Source: Gammaproteobacteria bacterium (GTDB lineage Bacteria > Pseudomonadota > Gammaproteobacteria > SZUA-152). From it: 10,850 nucleotides of DNA. The notes beneath the pieces are model-generated. The model worked only from the letters and a program-made list of their open reading frames with translations. It had not been told where the DNA came from and made no database searches. The stretch's first letter is position 1. Every line of letters begins with the position of its first letter. Below are positions 1-6,766 of the stretch, in pieces. The translations under genes were made by a program, and so were the position numbers. The DNA lies in assembly GCA_003229995.1 (NCBI GenBank), contig QIGJ01000251.1:1-10850 (forward strand), given 5' to 3'.

Positions 1-56
1 TGCTTAAACCTAAATCCCAAACGCTACGAGTATATGTGGCAATTTTCAATTAGCGC

Positions 57-1379
57 TTAATTTTGTCGCAGGACGATACTCATACCCTTGAGTACGTTGA
101 GCGCTTCAAAAAGCTGGTAGTCTTTTTGGGCCAGAGACAATTCTGGCTCGTCTTTCTTTTTGCTGTCTTTTTTGTCGTCTTTGTTTTTACCGTTACCGTT
201 ATCCAGATGTCCGGAAAGATCGGCTTCTTTGACGCGCTCTCCCATGCCTTCCAATTTAGTGAGTTTGAGCGGTTCAAGGATGATATCCGGTGTCACACCT
301 TCTGCCTGAATGGAACGGCCAGACGGTGTGTAATAACGTGCAGTGGTTAGTTTCAGTGCGGTTTTGTCGTTGAGTGGCAGAATGGTTTGCACTGAGCCCT
401 TGCCGAAAGTACGCGTGCCGATAATCACCGCGCGCTTGTGGTCCTGTAGCGCGCCCGCGACGATTTCGGATGCGGATGCTGAGCCACCGTTCACCAATAC
501 CACCAACGGTGCGCCATCCAGCAGGCGACGTGGTGTGGCATTGAATTTCATTTCAGAATCGGCGATGCGGCCTTGGGTGTAAACGATGAGGCCAGTTTCG
601 AGAAAGGCGTCACTGACGTCCACTGCGGCATTCAGCACGCCGCCGGGATTATTGCGCAGATCCAGCACCAAGCCGTTAAGTTTGCCATCGTTGTCTTTTT
701 TCAGTTTTTCGATGGCCTCCGCAAGATTTTCGCCGGTACGTGACTGGAACTGTGAAACGCGCAAATAACCAAAACCGTCACCCAGATCTCGGGAGCGCAC
801 GCTTTTGACCTTGATGATGTCGCGGGTGATGGTGATTTTCAGCGGTCTTTCTTCACCTTCGCGAATGATGGTGAGTATGATATCGGTGCCCACTTTGCCG
901 CGCATGATCTTTACAGCGTCGTGCAGCGTCATGCCTTTTACGGGTTTTTCGTCGAGACGAATCACCAGATCACCGGCTTTCACTCCCGCACGTTGCGCAG
1001 GGGTATCGTCGATGGGGGAAATGACTTTGACGAAGCCATCTTCCATGCCCACTTCGATGCCCAGGCCGCCGAATTCACCGGAGGTGCCCACTTGCAGTTC
1101 TTTAAAGTGCTCGGGGTCAAGATAACTGGAATGCGGGTCGAGGCCGGATAACATGCCACGGATTGCATTTTCCAGCAGTGTTTTGTCGCTGACTTCTTCC
1201 ACATAATCTTTTTTGATGCGGGAGAAAACTTCCGTGAAACTGCGTAGCTCATCCAGCGGCAGAGCACTGGTGGCTTTGCTTGCGCTCTTGTCGGCAAAAA
1301 CGCCCTGGCCAATAGCCAGAGTGATGCCAAGGATCAGACCGATAGTCAGCACCGACAAGGTGCGTAAATTTGCATTCAT
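57..1379 (-). CDS. ctpA: Carboxy-terminal processing protease (S41 family, PDZ domain)
   Basis: A 440-residue periplasmic serine protease of the CtpA/Prc type, which trims or degrades envelope proteins from their C-termini. An N-terminal hydrophobic segment (about residues 8-29, ending VFA-D) looks like a signal peptide or anchor. A PDZ domain covers about 100-185. The S41 protease core follows at about 190-370, with the nucleophile in GGSASASE (S302 by family spacing), the general base K327 in FGKGSVQ, and Q331 four residues later; all are intact. The tail at 390-413 is lysine/aspartate-rich and low in complexity, probably disordered. The ATG at 1379 is preceded by GGAG at good spacing. It lies 137 nt downstream of envC on the same strand, an order I recall from Pseudomonas (gpmI, envC-like, ctpA). 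In Pseudomonas CtpA degrades peptidoglycan cross-link hydrolases; the same role here is inference. Confidence 0.95.
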   Translation of the reverse strand: MNANLRTLSVLTIGLILGITLAIGQGVFADKSASKATSALPLDELRSFTEVFSRIKKDYVEEVSDKTLLENAIRGMLSGLDPHSSYLDPEHFKELQVGTSGEFGGLGIEVGMEDGFVKVISPIDDTPAQRAGVKAGDLVIRLDEKPVKGMTLHDAVKIMRGKVGTDIILTIIREGEERPLKITITRDIIKVKSVRSRDLGDGFGYLRVSQFQSRTGENLAEAIEKLKKDNDGKLNGLVLDLRNNPGGVLNAAVDVSDAFLETGLIVYTQGRIADSEMKFNATPRRLLDGAPLVVLVNGGSASASEIVAGALQDHKRAVIIGTRTFGKGSVQTILPLNDKTALKLTTARYYTPSGRSIQAEGVTPDIILEPLKLTKLEGMGERVKEADLSGHLDNGNGKNKDDKKDSKKKDEPELSLAQKDYQLFEALNVLKGMSIVLRQN

Positions 1380-1516
1380 GAATAGCTCCGCAGGCGAGGA
1401 AAACCCGCCTCAAAAAGAAATACAGTGGTTATTGATAGTGTTTACGCTGAAAAATTCAGCCTGATTATGCAGGACTCTGTCTAACTTGTGAATCAGGCAA
1501 TGTTTTTTCTGCCCCT
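1380..1516 (-). other. envC-ctpA intergenic region with two hairpins
   Basis: No gene is visible. Two inverted repeats are present: GCTGAA/TTCAGC (1446-1451 and 1455-1460) with a 3-nt loop, and GCCTGATT/AATCAGGC (1459-1466 and 1491-1498) with a 24-nt loop. They share two bases at 1459-1460, so they could compete. In the direction of transcription (minus strand) there is no U-tract after either stem, so a strong intrinsic terminator is unlikely. They could be an mRNA processing or attenuation structure between envC and ctpA, or chance. Confidence 0.35.
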
Positions 1517-2824
1517 TTACGAAGATGCTGAGACTCTTTTCGGCTTGTTTCGACACCACTTGAGTGGATTGTTGGGTTTACCGTTGTGGCGAATTTCAAA
1601 ATACAGGGCGGAATCCTTACGTCCACCACTTTTGCCCACGCTGGCAATGACTTCTCCCGCTTCCACCCAGTCTCCCACTTCCTTGAATAAACTTTGATTG
1701 CCGCCGTACAAGCTCATGTAACCATCGCCGTGGTCAATGATGGTGAGCAGACCAAAGCCCCGCAGCCAGTTGGAGAAAGCCACACGACCGTGGGAAATGG
1801 CGCTTACCTTGGTACCTTCGGGGGCGCTGATATTGACACCCTGCCATTTGAGTTTGCCGATTTTGCGGGCGCTGCCGTAACGGGTGGTCAGTCGGCCGCG
1901 TGATGGCCAGCGCAGCTTTCCGCGCAGTTTGACAAAAGGGATGTGTTCGCTGCCTTCGGAGGTGAATGCTGGTTCGTGGTCTTCCGGTGTCGGGCTTGGG
2001 CGTGAAAGGGTGGCGAGGCTGTCCAGAAGGCGTTGCAGGCGGTGTTTGTCCGCTTTCATCAACGACAGACGTTCACCCTTGGCAAGAATTTGTTGTTGTA
2101 ACCCGGCAAGTACATGGGTGCGCTTTTGTCGGGTTTTTTCCAGCTGTGTCTTTTCGCGATTTTGCTCTTTACGGGTTTTTTCCAGTTTTTGAGTTTTTTG
2201 CTGAACCTTTTTTTCGACGGTGCGCAGTTCGGCGAGGTCTTCATCGATGTCCTGCATACGTGCCAGCCGGGCACGCTGAAAATAATCGTAATAAGTGAGA
2301 GTGCGGGTGACCGCAGCAGGGTCTTGCTGGTTGAGTAGGATTTTCACGTATTCCTGTTGGCCGATGGTATAGGCCGTGCGAATTTGTTGGGCCAGTGCGG
2401 CGCGGTGCTTGTGCAGGTCTGATTGTAAGCCGCCGCGACGAGTGTTGAGTTTTTTCAGTTCACGCTGTTGCGCGCGCAACTGGTGTTTGAGTTTTTTCAG
2501 CAGGGCGACGACTTTGCCAATATGACGTTCGCTGTGTTGCAGCCTGGATTGCAGGCTTTGTTTGCGCTGCACGTCAGAATCCAGCTCGCGACGCAGTACC
2601 TGAATTTGTTGCCGCAGCTGTTCCAGTTTTTGGTCGTCTGCGGGGTTGTTGTCACCGGCCAGTAATGTTGATGGCCAGCTGCCCAGTGTCAGCAACATCA
2701 GAAAGGCCGCGAAAACGGTGGCGACGCACTTTCCAGCAAGGGGCGTCGCCGGGGTGCCAGGAGCCTGTCCGGGAATAGCGACCGTAGCGAGAGCAAGCCA
2801 TTTTGAGTCAGGTTTTTCGATCAT
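1517..2824 (-). CDS. envC: Murein hydrolase activator EnvC (coiled coil plus degenerate LytM domain)
   Basis: A 435-residue periplasmic activator of septal amidases (AmiA/AmiB in E. coli), recruited by FtsEX during division. A hydrophobic signal-like segment lies at about 34-56 (ending LLA-GD), after an unusually long 32-residue N-terminal stretch. A long charged coiled coil spans about 64-270. A LytM/M23-like domain lies at about 298-425. The zinc-ligand positions of active M23 peptidases are lost: WQGVN replaces the HxGxD-type motif (N331), SLYGGN replaces the YxH motif, and LYFEIR replaces HxH. This is expected of an activator rather than an enzyme. The ATG at 2824 is the only usable start, because an in-frame stop lies shortly upstream and the next methionine (M43) is inside the signal segment. 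No Shine-Dalgarno is visible. The first ~21 codons lie in an inverted repeat. Confidence 0.93.
   Translation of the reverse strand: MIEKPDSKWLALATVAIPGQAPGTPATPLAGKCVATVFAAFLMLLTLGSWPSTLLAGDNNPADDQKLEQLRQQIQVLRRELDSDVQRKQSLQSRLQHSERHIGKVVALLKKLKHQLRAQQRELKKLNTRRGGLQSDLHKHRAALAQQIRTAYTIGQQEYVKILLNQQDPAAVTRTLTYYDYFQRARLARMQDIDEDLAELRTVEKKVQQKTQKLEKTRKEQNREKTQLEKTRQKRTHVLAGLQQQILAKGERLSLMKADKHRLQRLLDSLATLSRPSPTPEDHEPAFTSEGSEHIPFVKLRGKLRWPSRGRLTTRYGSARKIGKLKWQGVNISAPEGTKVSAISHGRVAFSNWLRGFGLLTIIDHGDGYMSLYGGNQSLFKEVGDWVEAGEVIASVGKSGGRKDSALYFEIRHNGKPNNPLKWCRNKPKRVSASS
2720..2750. repeat. 8-bp stem inverted repeat inside the envC 5' end
   Basis: GGCGACGC at 2720-2727 is the reverse complement of GCGTCGCC at 2743-2750, with a 15-nt loop. 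It lies in the envC codons just before the signal-peptide hydrophobic core and adjoins the larger inverted repeat at 2760-2920, so it may belong to the same inserted element or be an mRNA structure near the start. Confidence 0.4.
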
Positions 2825-2920
2825 TTGAGGCGAATAATGCGTTTATTTAACGAAAATGATTGGAAAGGCTGGCCAAAATGGCTTGATCGCAGTAGGTCAG
2901 TCTGTTTTCGGACAGGCTCC
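2760..2920. repeat. Imperfect inverted repeat (BIME-like) covering the envC start
   Basis: Two ~67-bp arms (2760-2826 and 2854-2920) flank a 27-nt centre. Three blocks match exactly in inverted orientation at nearly constant spacing: GGAGCCTGTCCG (2760-2771) with 2909-2920, CAAGCCATTTT (2794-2804) with 2875-2885, and ATCATTT (2820-2826) with 2854-2860. The right arm holds a REP-like unit: GTAG at 2892-2895, then a 7-bp stem (2899-2905 with 2912-2918, one G-T pair). The left arm has a degraded equivalent. It looks like a pair of diverged palindromic repeats in opposite orientation. The envC start codon (2822-2824) is inside the left arm. Confidence 0.6.
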
Positions 2921-2940
2921 CGGTGGAACGACAGAGGGCA

Positions 2941-4518
2941 TTAAACGTTTTCATCTCCCGCCACATCGTCGTCTGTGGCCAACGTAAGCAGATTGTGTCC
3001 ACCCATCTCGGTGGGGATGTCTACCCCCATGAGTTTGAGCATGGTGGGGGCGACGTCACACAGCGAGCCAGTCTCTGCCAAGCTACCGGGGCGGCCCAGA
3101 TAAATCAGTGGCACCGGGTTGGTAGTATGGGCGGTGTGAGCCTGCCCCGTTTCTTTATTGTTGAGCAATTCGGCATTGCCATGGTCGGCAGTAATCAACG
3201 CTTCGCCACCGACGGATTCCAGCGCTTCAACGACACGGGCGAGACAGACATCCAGTGCTTCAATGGCTTGAATGGTGGCTTCGAGGTTGCCGGTGTGGCC
3301 CACCATGTCTGGGTTGGCGTAATTGCAAATAATGACATCGTATTTTTTGCTGAGAATGGCTTCTACCAGTTTGTCGGTGAGTTCTGGTGCGCTCATTTCT
3401 GGCTGAAGGTCGTAGGTGGCGACATCGGGTGAGGGCACCAGAATGCGATCTTCGCCGTCGAAGGGTGCTTCGCGACCGCCATTGAAAAAGAAGGTAACGT
3501 GGGCGTATTTTTCAGTTTCGGCGATGCGCAATTGGCGCAGGCCGAGATCGGCGATGTATTCACCAAAAACATTGTGCAGGCGTTCCGGGGGGAAGGCCAC
3601 GGGAACGTCAAAATCAGCGCTGTATTCGGTAAGGCTGACAAAGGCACCCAACTGGGGAGTTGTCGCGCGGGCAAAGCAGTCAAAATCCGACTCAATGAAA
3701 GGCCGGGTAATTTGCCGTGCGCGGTCGGAACGATAGTTCATAAATATTAGTATGTCGCCATTGCGCAGTTCCACGGGTGTTTCGCCTGGGGGAACAATGC
3801 GTGTGGCCTGGATGAATTCGTCGGATTCATCACGGGCATAAGCAGCCTCCACGGCGGCCTGGGCCGTGGGGGCTTCAAATTCACTTTTACCCTGGGTGAT
3901 GAGGTCATAAGCCGCCTGCACCCGGGGCCAGCGATGGTCGCGGTCCATGGCGTAATACCGGCCGATGATGGAGGCAAAACGTCCGCCACCGAGTTCATCG
4001 AAAGTTTTTTGCATGGAGGCAATATAGGTTTCCGCGCTTTTGGGCGCTGTGTCACGACCGTCCAGAAAGGCGTGCAGGTAAACATGCTTTGCACCACGTT
4101 CCACGGCTAGCTTAACCATGGCACTGATATGTTCTTCGTGACTGTGTACGCCGCCGTCGGAAAGTAGGCCGAGGATGTGTACAGCGCGATGGGTCTCGAT
4201 GCTTAAATCCACCGCATCGGTCAATGTCTGGTTGGTGAAAAACGAGCCGGTGCGAATGGCGCGGCTGACACGGGTGAATTCCTGGTACACCACCCGTCCC
4301 GCCCCCAGATTCAGGTGACCGACTTCGGAGTTACCCATTTGTCCACTGGGCAGGCCGACTTCCGGGCCAGAGCCCTTGATCAGCGTGTGTGGGTGTTTTG
4401 CCCACAGAGCATCCCATATCGGAGTGCTGGCATGGGCAATGGCGTTGGATTCAGGGTCTTCACTATAACCCCAACCATCCAGGATGATGGTCATCACAGG
4501 TGCTGGTGTGCTTGGCAT
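2941..4518 (-). CDS. gpmI: 2,3-bisphosphoglycerate-independent phosphoglycerate mutase
   Basis: A 525-residue cytoplasmic glycolytic enzyme that interconverts 3- and 2-phosphoglycerate using two metal ions, usually manganese. It aligns by eye along its full length with E. coli GpmM (514 residues). Visible motifs are the N-terminal metal-binding DGWGY (D14), QMGNSEVGH with the phosphorylated serine S64, [42 protein letters not shown], and the C-terminal metal-binding ITADHGNAE and [12 protein letters not shown]. All key residues appear intact. The start at 4518 gives eight residues ahead of M9; M9 (4494) is a possible alternative because neither has a strong Shine-Dalgarno. It is the first gene of the minus-strand cluster, with 116 nt before envC, an order also found in E. 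coli and Pseudomonas. Confidence 0.97.
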   Translation of the reverse strand: MPSTPAPVMTIILDGWGYSEDPESNAIAHASTPIWDALWAKHPHTLIKGSGPEVGLPSGQMGNSEVGHLNLGAGRVVYQEFTRVSRAIRTGSFFTNQTLTDAVDLSIETHRAVHILGLLSDGGVHSHEEHISAMVKLAVERGAKHVYLHAFLDGRDTAPKSAETYIASMQKTFDELGGGRFASIIGRYYAMDRDHRWPRVQAAYDLITQGKSEFEAPTAQAAVEAAYARDESDEFIQATRIVPPGETPVELRNGDILIFMNYRSDRARQITRPFIESDFDCFARATTPQLGAFVSLTEYSADFDVPVAFPPERLHNVFGEYIADLGLRQLRIAETEKYAHVTFFFNGGREAPFDGEDRILVPSPDVATYDLQPEMSAPELTDKLVEAILSKKYDVIICNYANPDMVGHTGNLEATIQAIEALDVCLARVVEALESVGGEALITADHGNAELLNNKETGQAHTAHTTNPVPLIYLGRPGSLAETGSLCDVAPTMLKLMGVDIPTEMGGHNLLTLATDDDVAGDENV

Positions 4519-4968
4519 GTACTCAGGTTTGCTCTTTAGAAATAAGGATGGGGTGGATGTGAATGGAGTATTTTAAATGATTTTTCTGATTTGTGAAAAG
4601 TATTCTGTACTTCCTGATCGGTTACAAAATATTTTTGAGTGGTTTTGACGACAGATTAATCCAGAATTAAGTCGGGATATCTTTTGAAGCAACCGGTGTG
4701 CTTGTGGTTTTGATACGAATATTATTAATTGTTCAAGTTGTGGGATGCTGTATAGTTATAAGGGGTAGCGTTAGGTTGCCCAATAATAGTGGGGGGTTTC
4801 CACTGATTGTGCTGCTTTTTAGCGCGTTGTTTTAGCAGGTTGTTCCGATGATATGAATGTGTCGGTAAAATCGAAGACTGCAAGGTTTTTACTTTTCGTG
4901 TTTTGAAAAGGGCAGGATGTCTTTTTTGACAGCCTATTAAAATGTATTTGATTTTATGGTGATGGTGT
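4519..4968. other. AT-rich divergent intergenic region between gpmI and the arsR-like gene
   Basis: This 450-bp stretch contains no convincing gene on either strand. It is clearly more AT-rich than its neighbours and should hold the divergent promoters. On the minus strand a TAAAAT hexamer (complement of 4570-4575) could be a -10 box for gpmI, but its -35 partner is poor. On the plus strand TTGACA at 4926-4931 is a good -35 match for the regulator gene. The middle part (about 4600-4900) shows nothing I can name. Confidence 0.6.
4926..4956 (+). promoter_or_regulatory. Candidate promoter and AT-rich palindromic operator of the ArsR-family gene
   Basis: A perfect -35 hexamer TTGACA lies at 4926-4931. 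The -10 is uncertain; GATTTT at 4950-4955 gives an 18-nt spacer. An inverted repeat TAAAAT-N7-ATTTTA at 4938-4956 overlaps that region, 12 nt before the ATG. ArsR-family regulators commonly repress themselves by binding AT-rich palindromes over their promoters. AT-rich half-sites this short also arise by chance, so this is a candidate only. Confidence 0.4.
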
Positions 4969-5280
4969 ATGAATACAACGGAACATCTGATTACGCGCGA
5001 TGAGGATATCGAAAGAGCCTCTCGTTCCATTAAGGCCATGTCGCATCCGCTACGACTGAAAATTCTCTGTGCGCTGAGTGATCAGGAAATCAGTGTGCAG
5101 GACATTGTTGCTATGGTGGGTACCTCGCAGAGTAACATCTCCCAGCATTTGGCCATATTGCGTGACAAAGGTATTTTGATGTCGCGCAAAGATGCCAATC
5201 GCGTTTTTTATCGGGTTGGCGATGGGCGTACTTTGCGCCTGATCAGCATGATGCGCGAAGTTTTTTGTAATTCAGATTAA
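4969..5280 (+). CDS. ArsR-family winged-helix regulator, possible persulfide sensor (SqrR/BigR/YgaV-like)
   Basis: A 103-residue cytoplasmic DNA-binding protein. The winged helix-turn-helix covers about residues 16-90: KAMSHPLRLKILCAL, then the recognition region TSQSNISQHLAILRDKG (52-68), then the wing with RVFYRV. The CVC metal-binding motif of arsenic/zinc/cadmium sensors is absent; EISVQDIV stands there. The only cysteines are C34, in the ILC-x-L helix, and C100, in the last helix (VFC). Their 66-residue spacing equals what I recall for SqrR (C41/C107) and BigR (C42/C108), which form a polysulfide link with sulfane sulfur and release DNA. It is encoded upstream of the rhodanese-glutaredoxin genes on the same strand, separated by 329 nt. 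Family assignment is firm. The persulfide-sensing role is inferred from cysteine placement and context; a redox sensor of another kind is the main alternative. Confidence 0.88.
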   Translation: MNTTEHLITRDEDIERASRSIKAMSHPLRLKILCALSDQEISVQDIVAMVGTSQSNISQHLAILRDKGILMSRKDANRVFYRVGDGRTLRLISMMREVFCNSD

Positions 5281-5609
5281 ACGTTGCACACCGTCTGCTT
5301 TGTTGTTTTGGGGTTGGCTCGGGTGTTTTCGGCGCTTTTCTTTTTTTGATTCCTGTCTATGAAGTGCCCAGCCAATGCTGGGTGTTGGTTGGATTTCCGT
5401 ATCATTCACGGTGCTGCGTGGCATATGTTCGGTACGCCTTCAGCGGGAATACTCAGAATGTTAAGTGTTAAGTAAAATATGACGGCTATCCCAATGCCAT
5501 TAAGTTAACAAATAACGACAAACAGAAAACCCGGTTTAGCTTAATGACATTGGCAGCTATCCGGTTTTCAGCACATCATTGAACAAAAAATACAGGTTGA
5601 AAGAGCGTT
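5281..5609 (+). other. Intergenic region upstream of the rhodanese-glutaredoxin gene
   Basis: No gene is visible in these 329 bases. Contents seen are a short hairpin CCCAGC-CAAT-GCTGGG (5367-5382) that could end the upstream transcript although it has no T-run, a tandem 7-mer GTTAAGT (5460-5473), and a long inverted repeat (5491-5553, separate entry). The Shine-Dalgarno for the next gene is modest: an AAAGAG-type purine run ending about 4 nt before the ATG at 5610. I could not assign a confident -35/-10 pair. The length of the gap suggests the operon has its own promoter and regulatory site. Confidence 0.5.
5491..5553. promoter_or_regulatory. 18-bp-arm inverted repeat, candidate operator or leader hairpin
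   Basis: The arm at 5491-5508 (CCAATGCCATTAAGTTAA) pairs with 5536-5553 at 16 of 18 positions; one of the two mismatches would be a G-U pair in RNA. The loop is 27 nt. A second, overlapping stem is possible between GAAAAC-CCGG (5525-5534) and CCGGTTTTC (5561-5569), so alternative folds exist. It lies 57 nt before the ATG of the rhodanese-glutaredoxin gene. It could be a regulator-binding site, a leader RNA structure or a small palindromic repeat; the sequence does not decide. Confidence 0.5.
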
Positions 5610-6440
5610 ATGCAGGAGTTAAGTCATTTTGTCAGTGGCAACTGGGAACTGTTTCTGGCGTTGGCCATTATTTTGTTTTTATTGGCACGCACCTGGTTTG
5701 GGCCGAGCGCGGTGGTCATGGTACTGGCCAATGAGGCAGTGCAGCTGATCAATCACAAAAATGCTCTAGTGGTGGATGTCCGCACTGAAAAAGAATACCA
5801 GGAAGGTCATGTGATGAATGCGCTTCATATTCCACTGGGGATGCTGGATGATCGTATTCAGGAGTTACGGGCGTATAAAAATGACGTAGTGGTGATGATA
5901 TGCCGTTCTGGTGCCCGTTCCGCACAGGCGGCGACCAAATTGAAAAAACAGGGTTTTGCCAATGTACACAACGTTGGTGGTGGCATGCTGGCCTGGGAGC
6001 GCGTCAAGCTGCCCACCACAACGGAGGCGGGCAGGCCACCTGAGGCGGGCAGTGCAGAAACTGACAACGAGAGTACTGATAATGAGAGTACTGACAACGA
6101 GAGTACTGGCAACAACAATACTGACAACAACAGCGAAGTGAACCATTCAGTGCTGGTTTACAGTACCCACAAATACCCGTTTTGCACCCGTGCCATCGAT
6201 TTGCTGGCAGCAAAAAATGTTGGCTTTGACAACATTCGCATTGATGAGGACACTGACAAACGTGGCGAAATGGAAGCACGTTCAAGTCAAACTTCTGTGC
6301 CGCAGATTTTTATTGGTGATATCCACGTCGGTGATTGTGATGATCTGTACGCGCTGGAAGACAACGGCGAACTGGATGTTTTGCTGGGTCTGCAAGATGC
6401 ACCGGCAACGAACAGCAAGTCGCAGGATTCTGTGACATGA
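5610..6440 (+). CDS. Membrane-anchored rhodanese fused to a C-terminal glutaredoxin domain lacking its nucleophilic cysteine
   Basis: A 276-residue two-domain protein. A membrane helix at about 12-30 is followed by a rhodanese domain at about 35-135 with an intact active-site loop CRSGARS (C98 nucleophile), expected to carry a cysteine persulfide. The N-terminal half resembles E. coli YibN in length, anchor and genomic position. A linker at 136-178 contains five TDNES-like pentapeptides. Residues about 180-262 form a Grx3-like glutaredoxin fold (VPQIFIGD, CDDLYAL). Here the usual C-P-Y-C active site reads Y189-P-F-C192, so the catalytic N-terminal cysteine is missing, and the glutathione-binding GG is changed to G241-D242. 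C243 matches the third, non-catalytic cysteine of E. coli Grx3. Normal glutaredoxin chemistry is therefore doubtful; the domain may dock, accept or relay sulfur. The stop overlaps the next start by 4 nt (ATGA). Confidence 0.93.
   Translation: MQELSHFVSGNWELFLALAIILFLLARTWFGPSAVVMVLANEAVQLINHKNALVVDVRTEKEYQEGHVMNALHIPLGMLDDRIQELRAYKNDVVVMICRSGARSAQAATKLKKQGFANVHNVGGGMLAWERVKLPTTTEAGRPPEAGSAETDNESTDNESTDNESTGNNNTDNNSEVNHSVLVYSTHKYPFCTRAIDLLAAKNVGFDNIRIDEDTDKRGEMEARSSQTSVPQIFIGDIHVGDCDDLYALEDNGELDVLLGLQDAPATNSKSQDSVT
6060..6134 (+). repeat. In-frame 15-bp minisatellite encoding the interdomain linker
   Basis: Five tandem 15-bp units starting at 6060, 6075, 6090, 6105 and 6120 encode TDNES, TDNES, TDNES, TGNNN and TDNNS. 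Units 1 and 3 are identical (ACTGACAACGAGAGT); unit 2 differs at two synonymous third-codon bases; units 4 and 5 are more diverged. The unit is a multiple of three, so copy-number change would lengthen or shorten the linker between rhodanese and glutaredoxin without a frameshift. Confidence 0.9.
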
Positions 6441-6724
6441 ATGAAACGATCAGCGAAAAAAAGATGCCTGAAGTTGTTGTGTATACCATGGCTTTTTGTG
6501 GTTATTGTGTCGGCGCAAAAAGCCTGCTGGAAAAAAAGAGTGTGGCTTATCTGGAAATCCGTATTGATGAGGAGGCGGGTAAGCGCGAAGAAATGGAACA
6601 GCGCGCCGGCGGGCGTGATTCCGTGCCACAAATTTTTATTGGTGATCAACACATCGGTGGTTTTGACGAGTTGGTTGAGTTGGATATGGACGATGAGCTT
6701 GATCCACTTCTGGGGCTGGAATAA
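6437..6724 (+). CDS. grxC: Glutaredoxin 3-like dithiol glutaredoxin with CGYC active site
   Basis: A 95-residue glutaredoxin, a glutathione-dependent thiol-disulfide oxidoreductase of the cytoplasm. The active site is C21-G-Y-C24 in place of the usual CPYC of bacterial Grx3. The cis-proline motif is SVPQIFIG (V63-P64) and the glutathione-binding loop is GGFDE (74-78). It is clearly related to the glutaredoxin domain of the preceding fusion (shared REEME/GEMEAR, SVPQIFIGD and LLGL segments), so the two are likely duplicates. The start at 6437 overlaps the upstream stop and has AGGA 9 nt before it; M10 (6464) would give the more usual short N-terminus. It is translationally coupled to the rhodanese fusion. 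CGYC is known from plant GrxC1, where the enzyme can bind a 2Fe-2S cluster; such binding here is speculation. Confidence 0.95.
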   Translation: MNETISEKKMPEVVVYTMAFCGYCVGAKSLLEKKSVAYLEIRIDEEAGKREEMEQRAGGRDSVPQIFIGDQHIGGFDELVELDMDDELDPLLGLE

Positions 6725-6766
6725 GCAGGACTTGAATAAACCGCACATCGGCCCCACACAGCATTC

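Noticed and set aside
805..1125. Open frame of 106 codons on the plus strand inside ctpA
   Set aside because: It lies antisense to an intact S41 protease with all catalytic residues and shows no recognisable protein features; it is a shadow frame.
1517..2824. EnvC as an active M23 peptidase
   Set aside because: The zinc-ligand positions are replaced (WQGVN, SLYGGN, LYFEIR), matching EnvC-type activators rather than endopeptidases.
2923..3432. Open frame of 169 codons on the plus strand opposite the gpmI 3' half
   Set aside because: The gpmI frame matches phosphoglycerate mutase over its whole length; the antisense frame has no family resemblance.
4725..5039. Open frame of 104 codons on the minus strand in the gpmI-arsR gap
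   Set aside because: It overlaps the start of the well-supported ArsR-family gene and lacks a recognisable domain; the AT-rich gap gives long frames by chance.
6060..6134. CRISPR-like array
   Set aside because: The units are contiguous 15-bp in-frame codon repeats with no spacers.
5858..6146. Minus-strand frames with repetitive protein (LSVLSLSVLSLSV type) opposite the linker region
   Set aside because: The repetition is only the antisense reading of the 15-bp minisatellite in the rhodanese-glutaredoxin gene.
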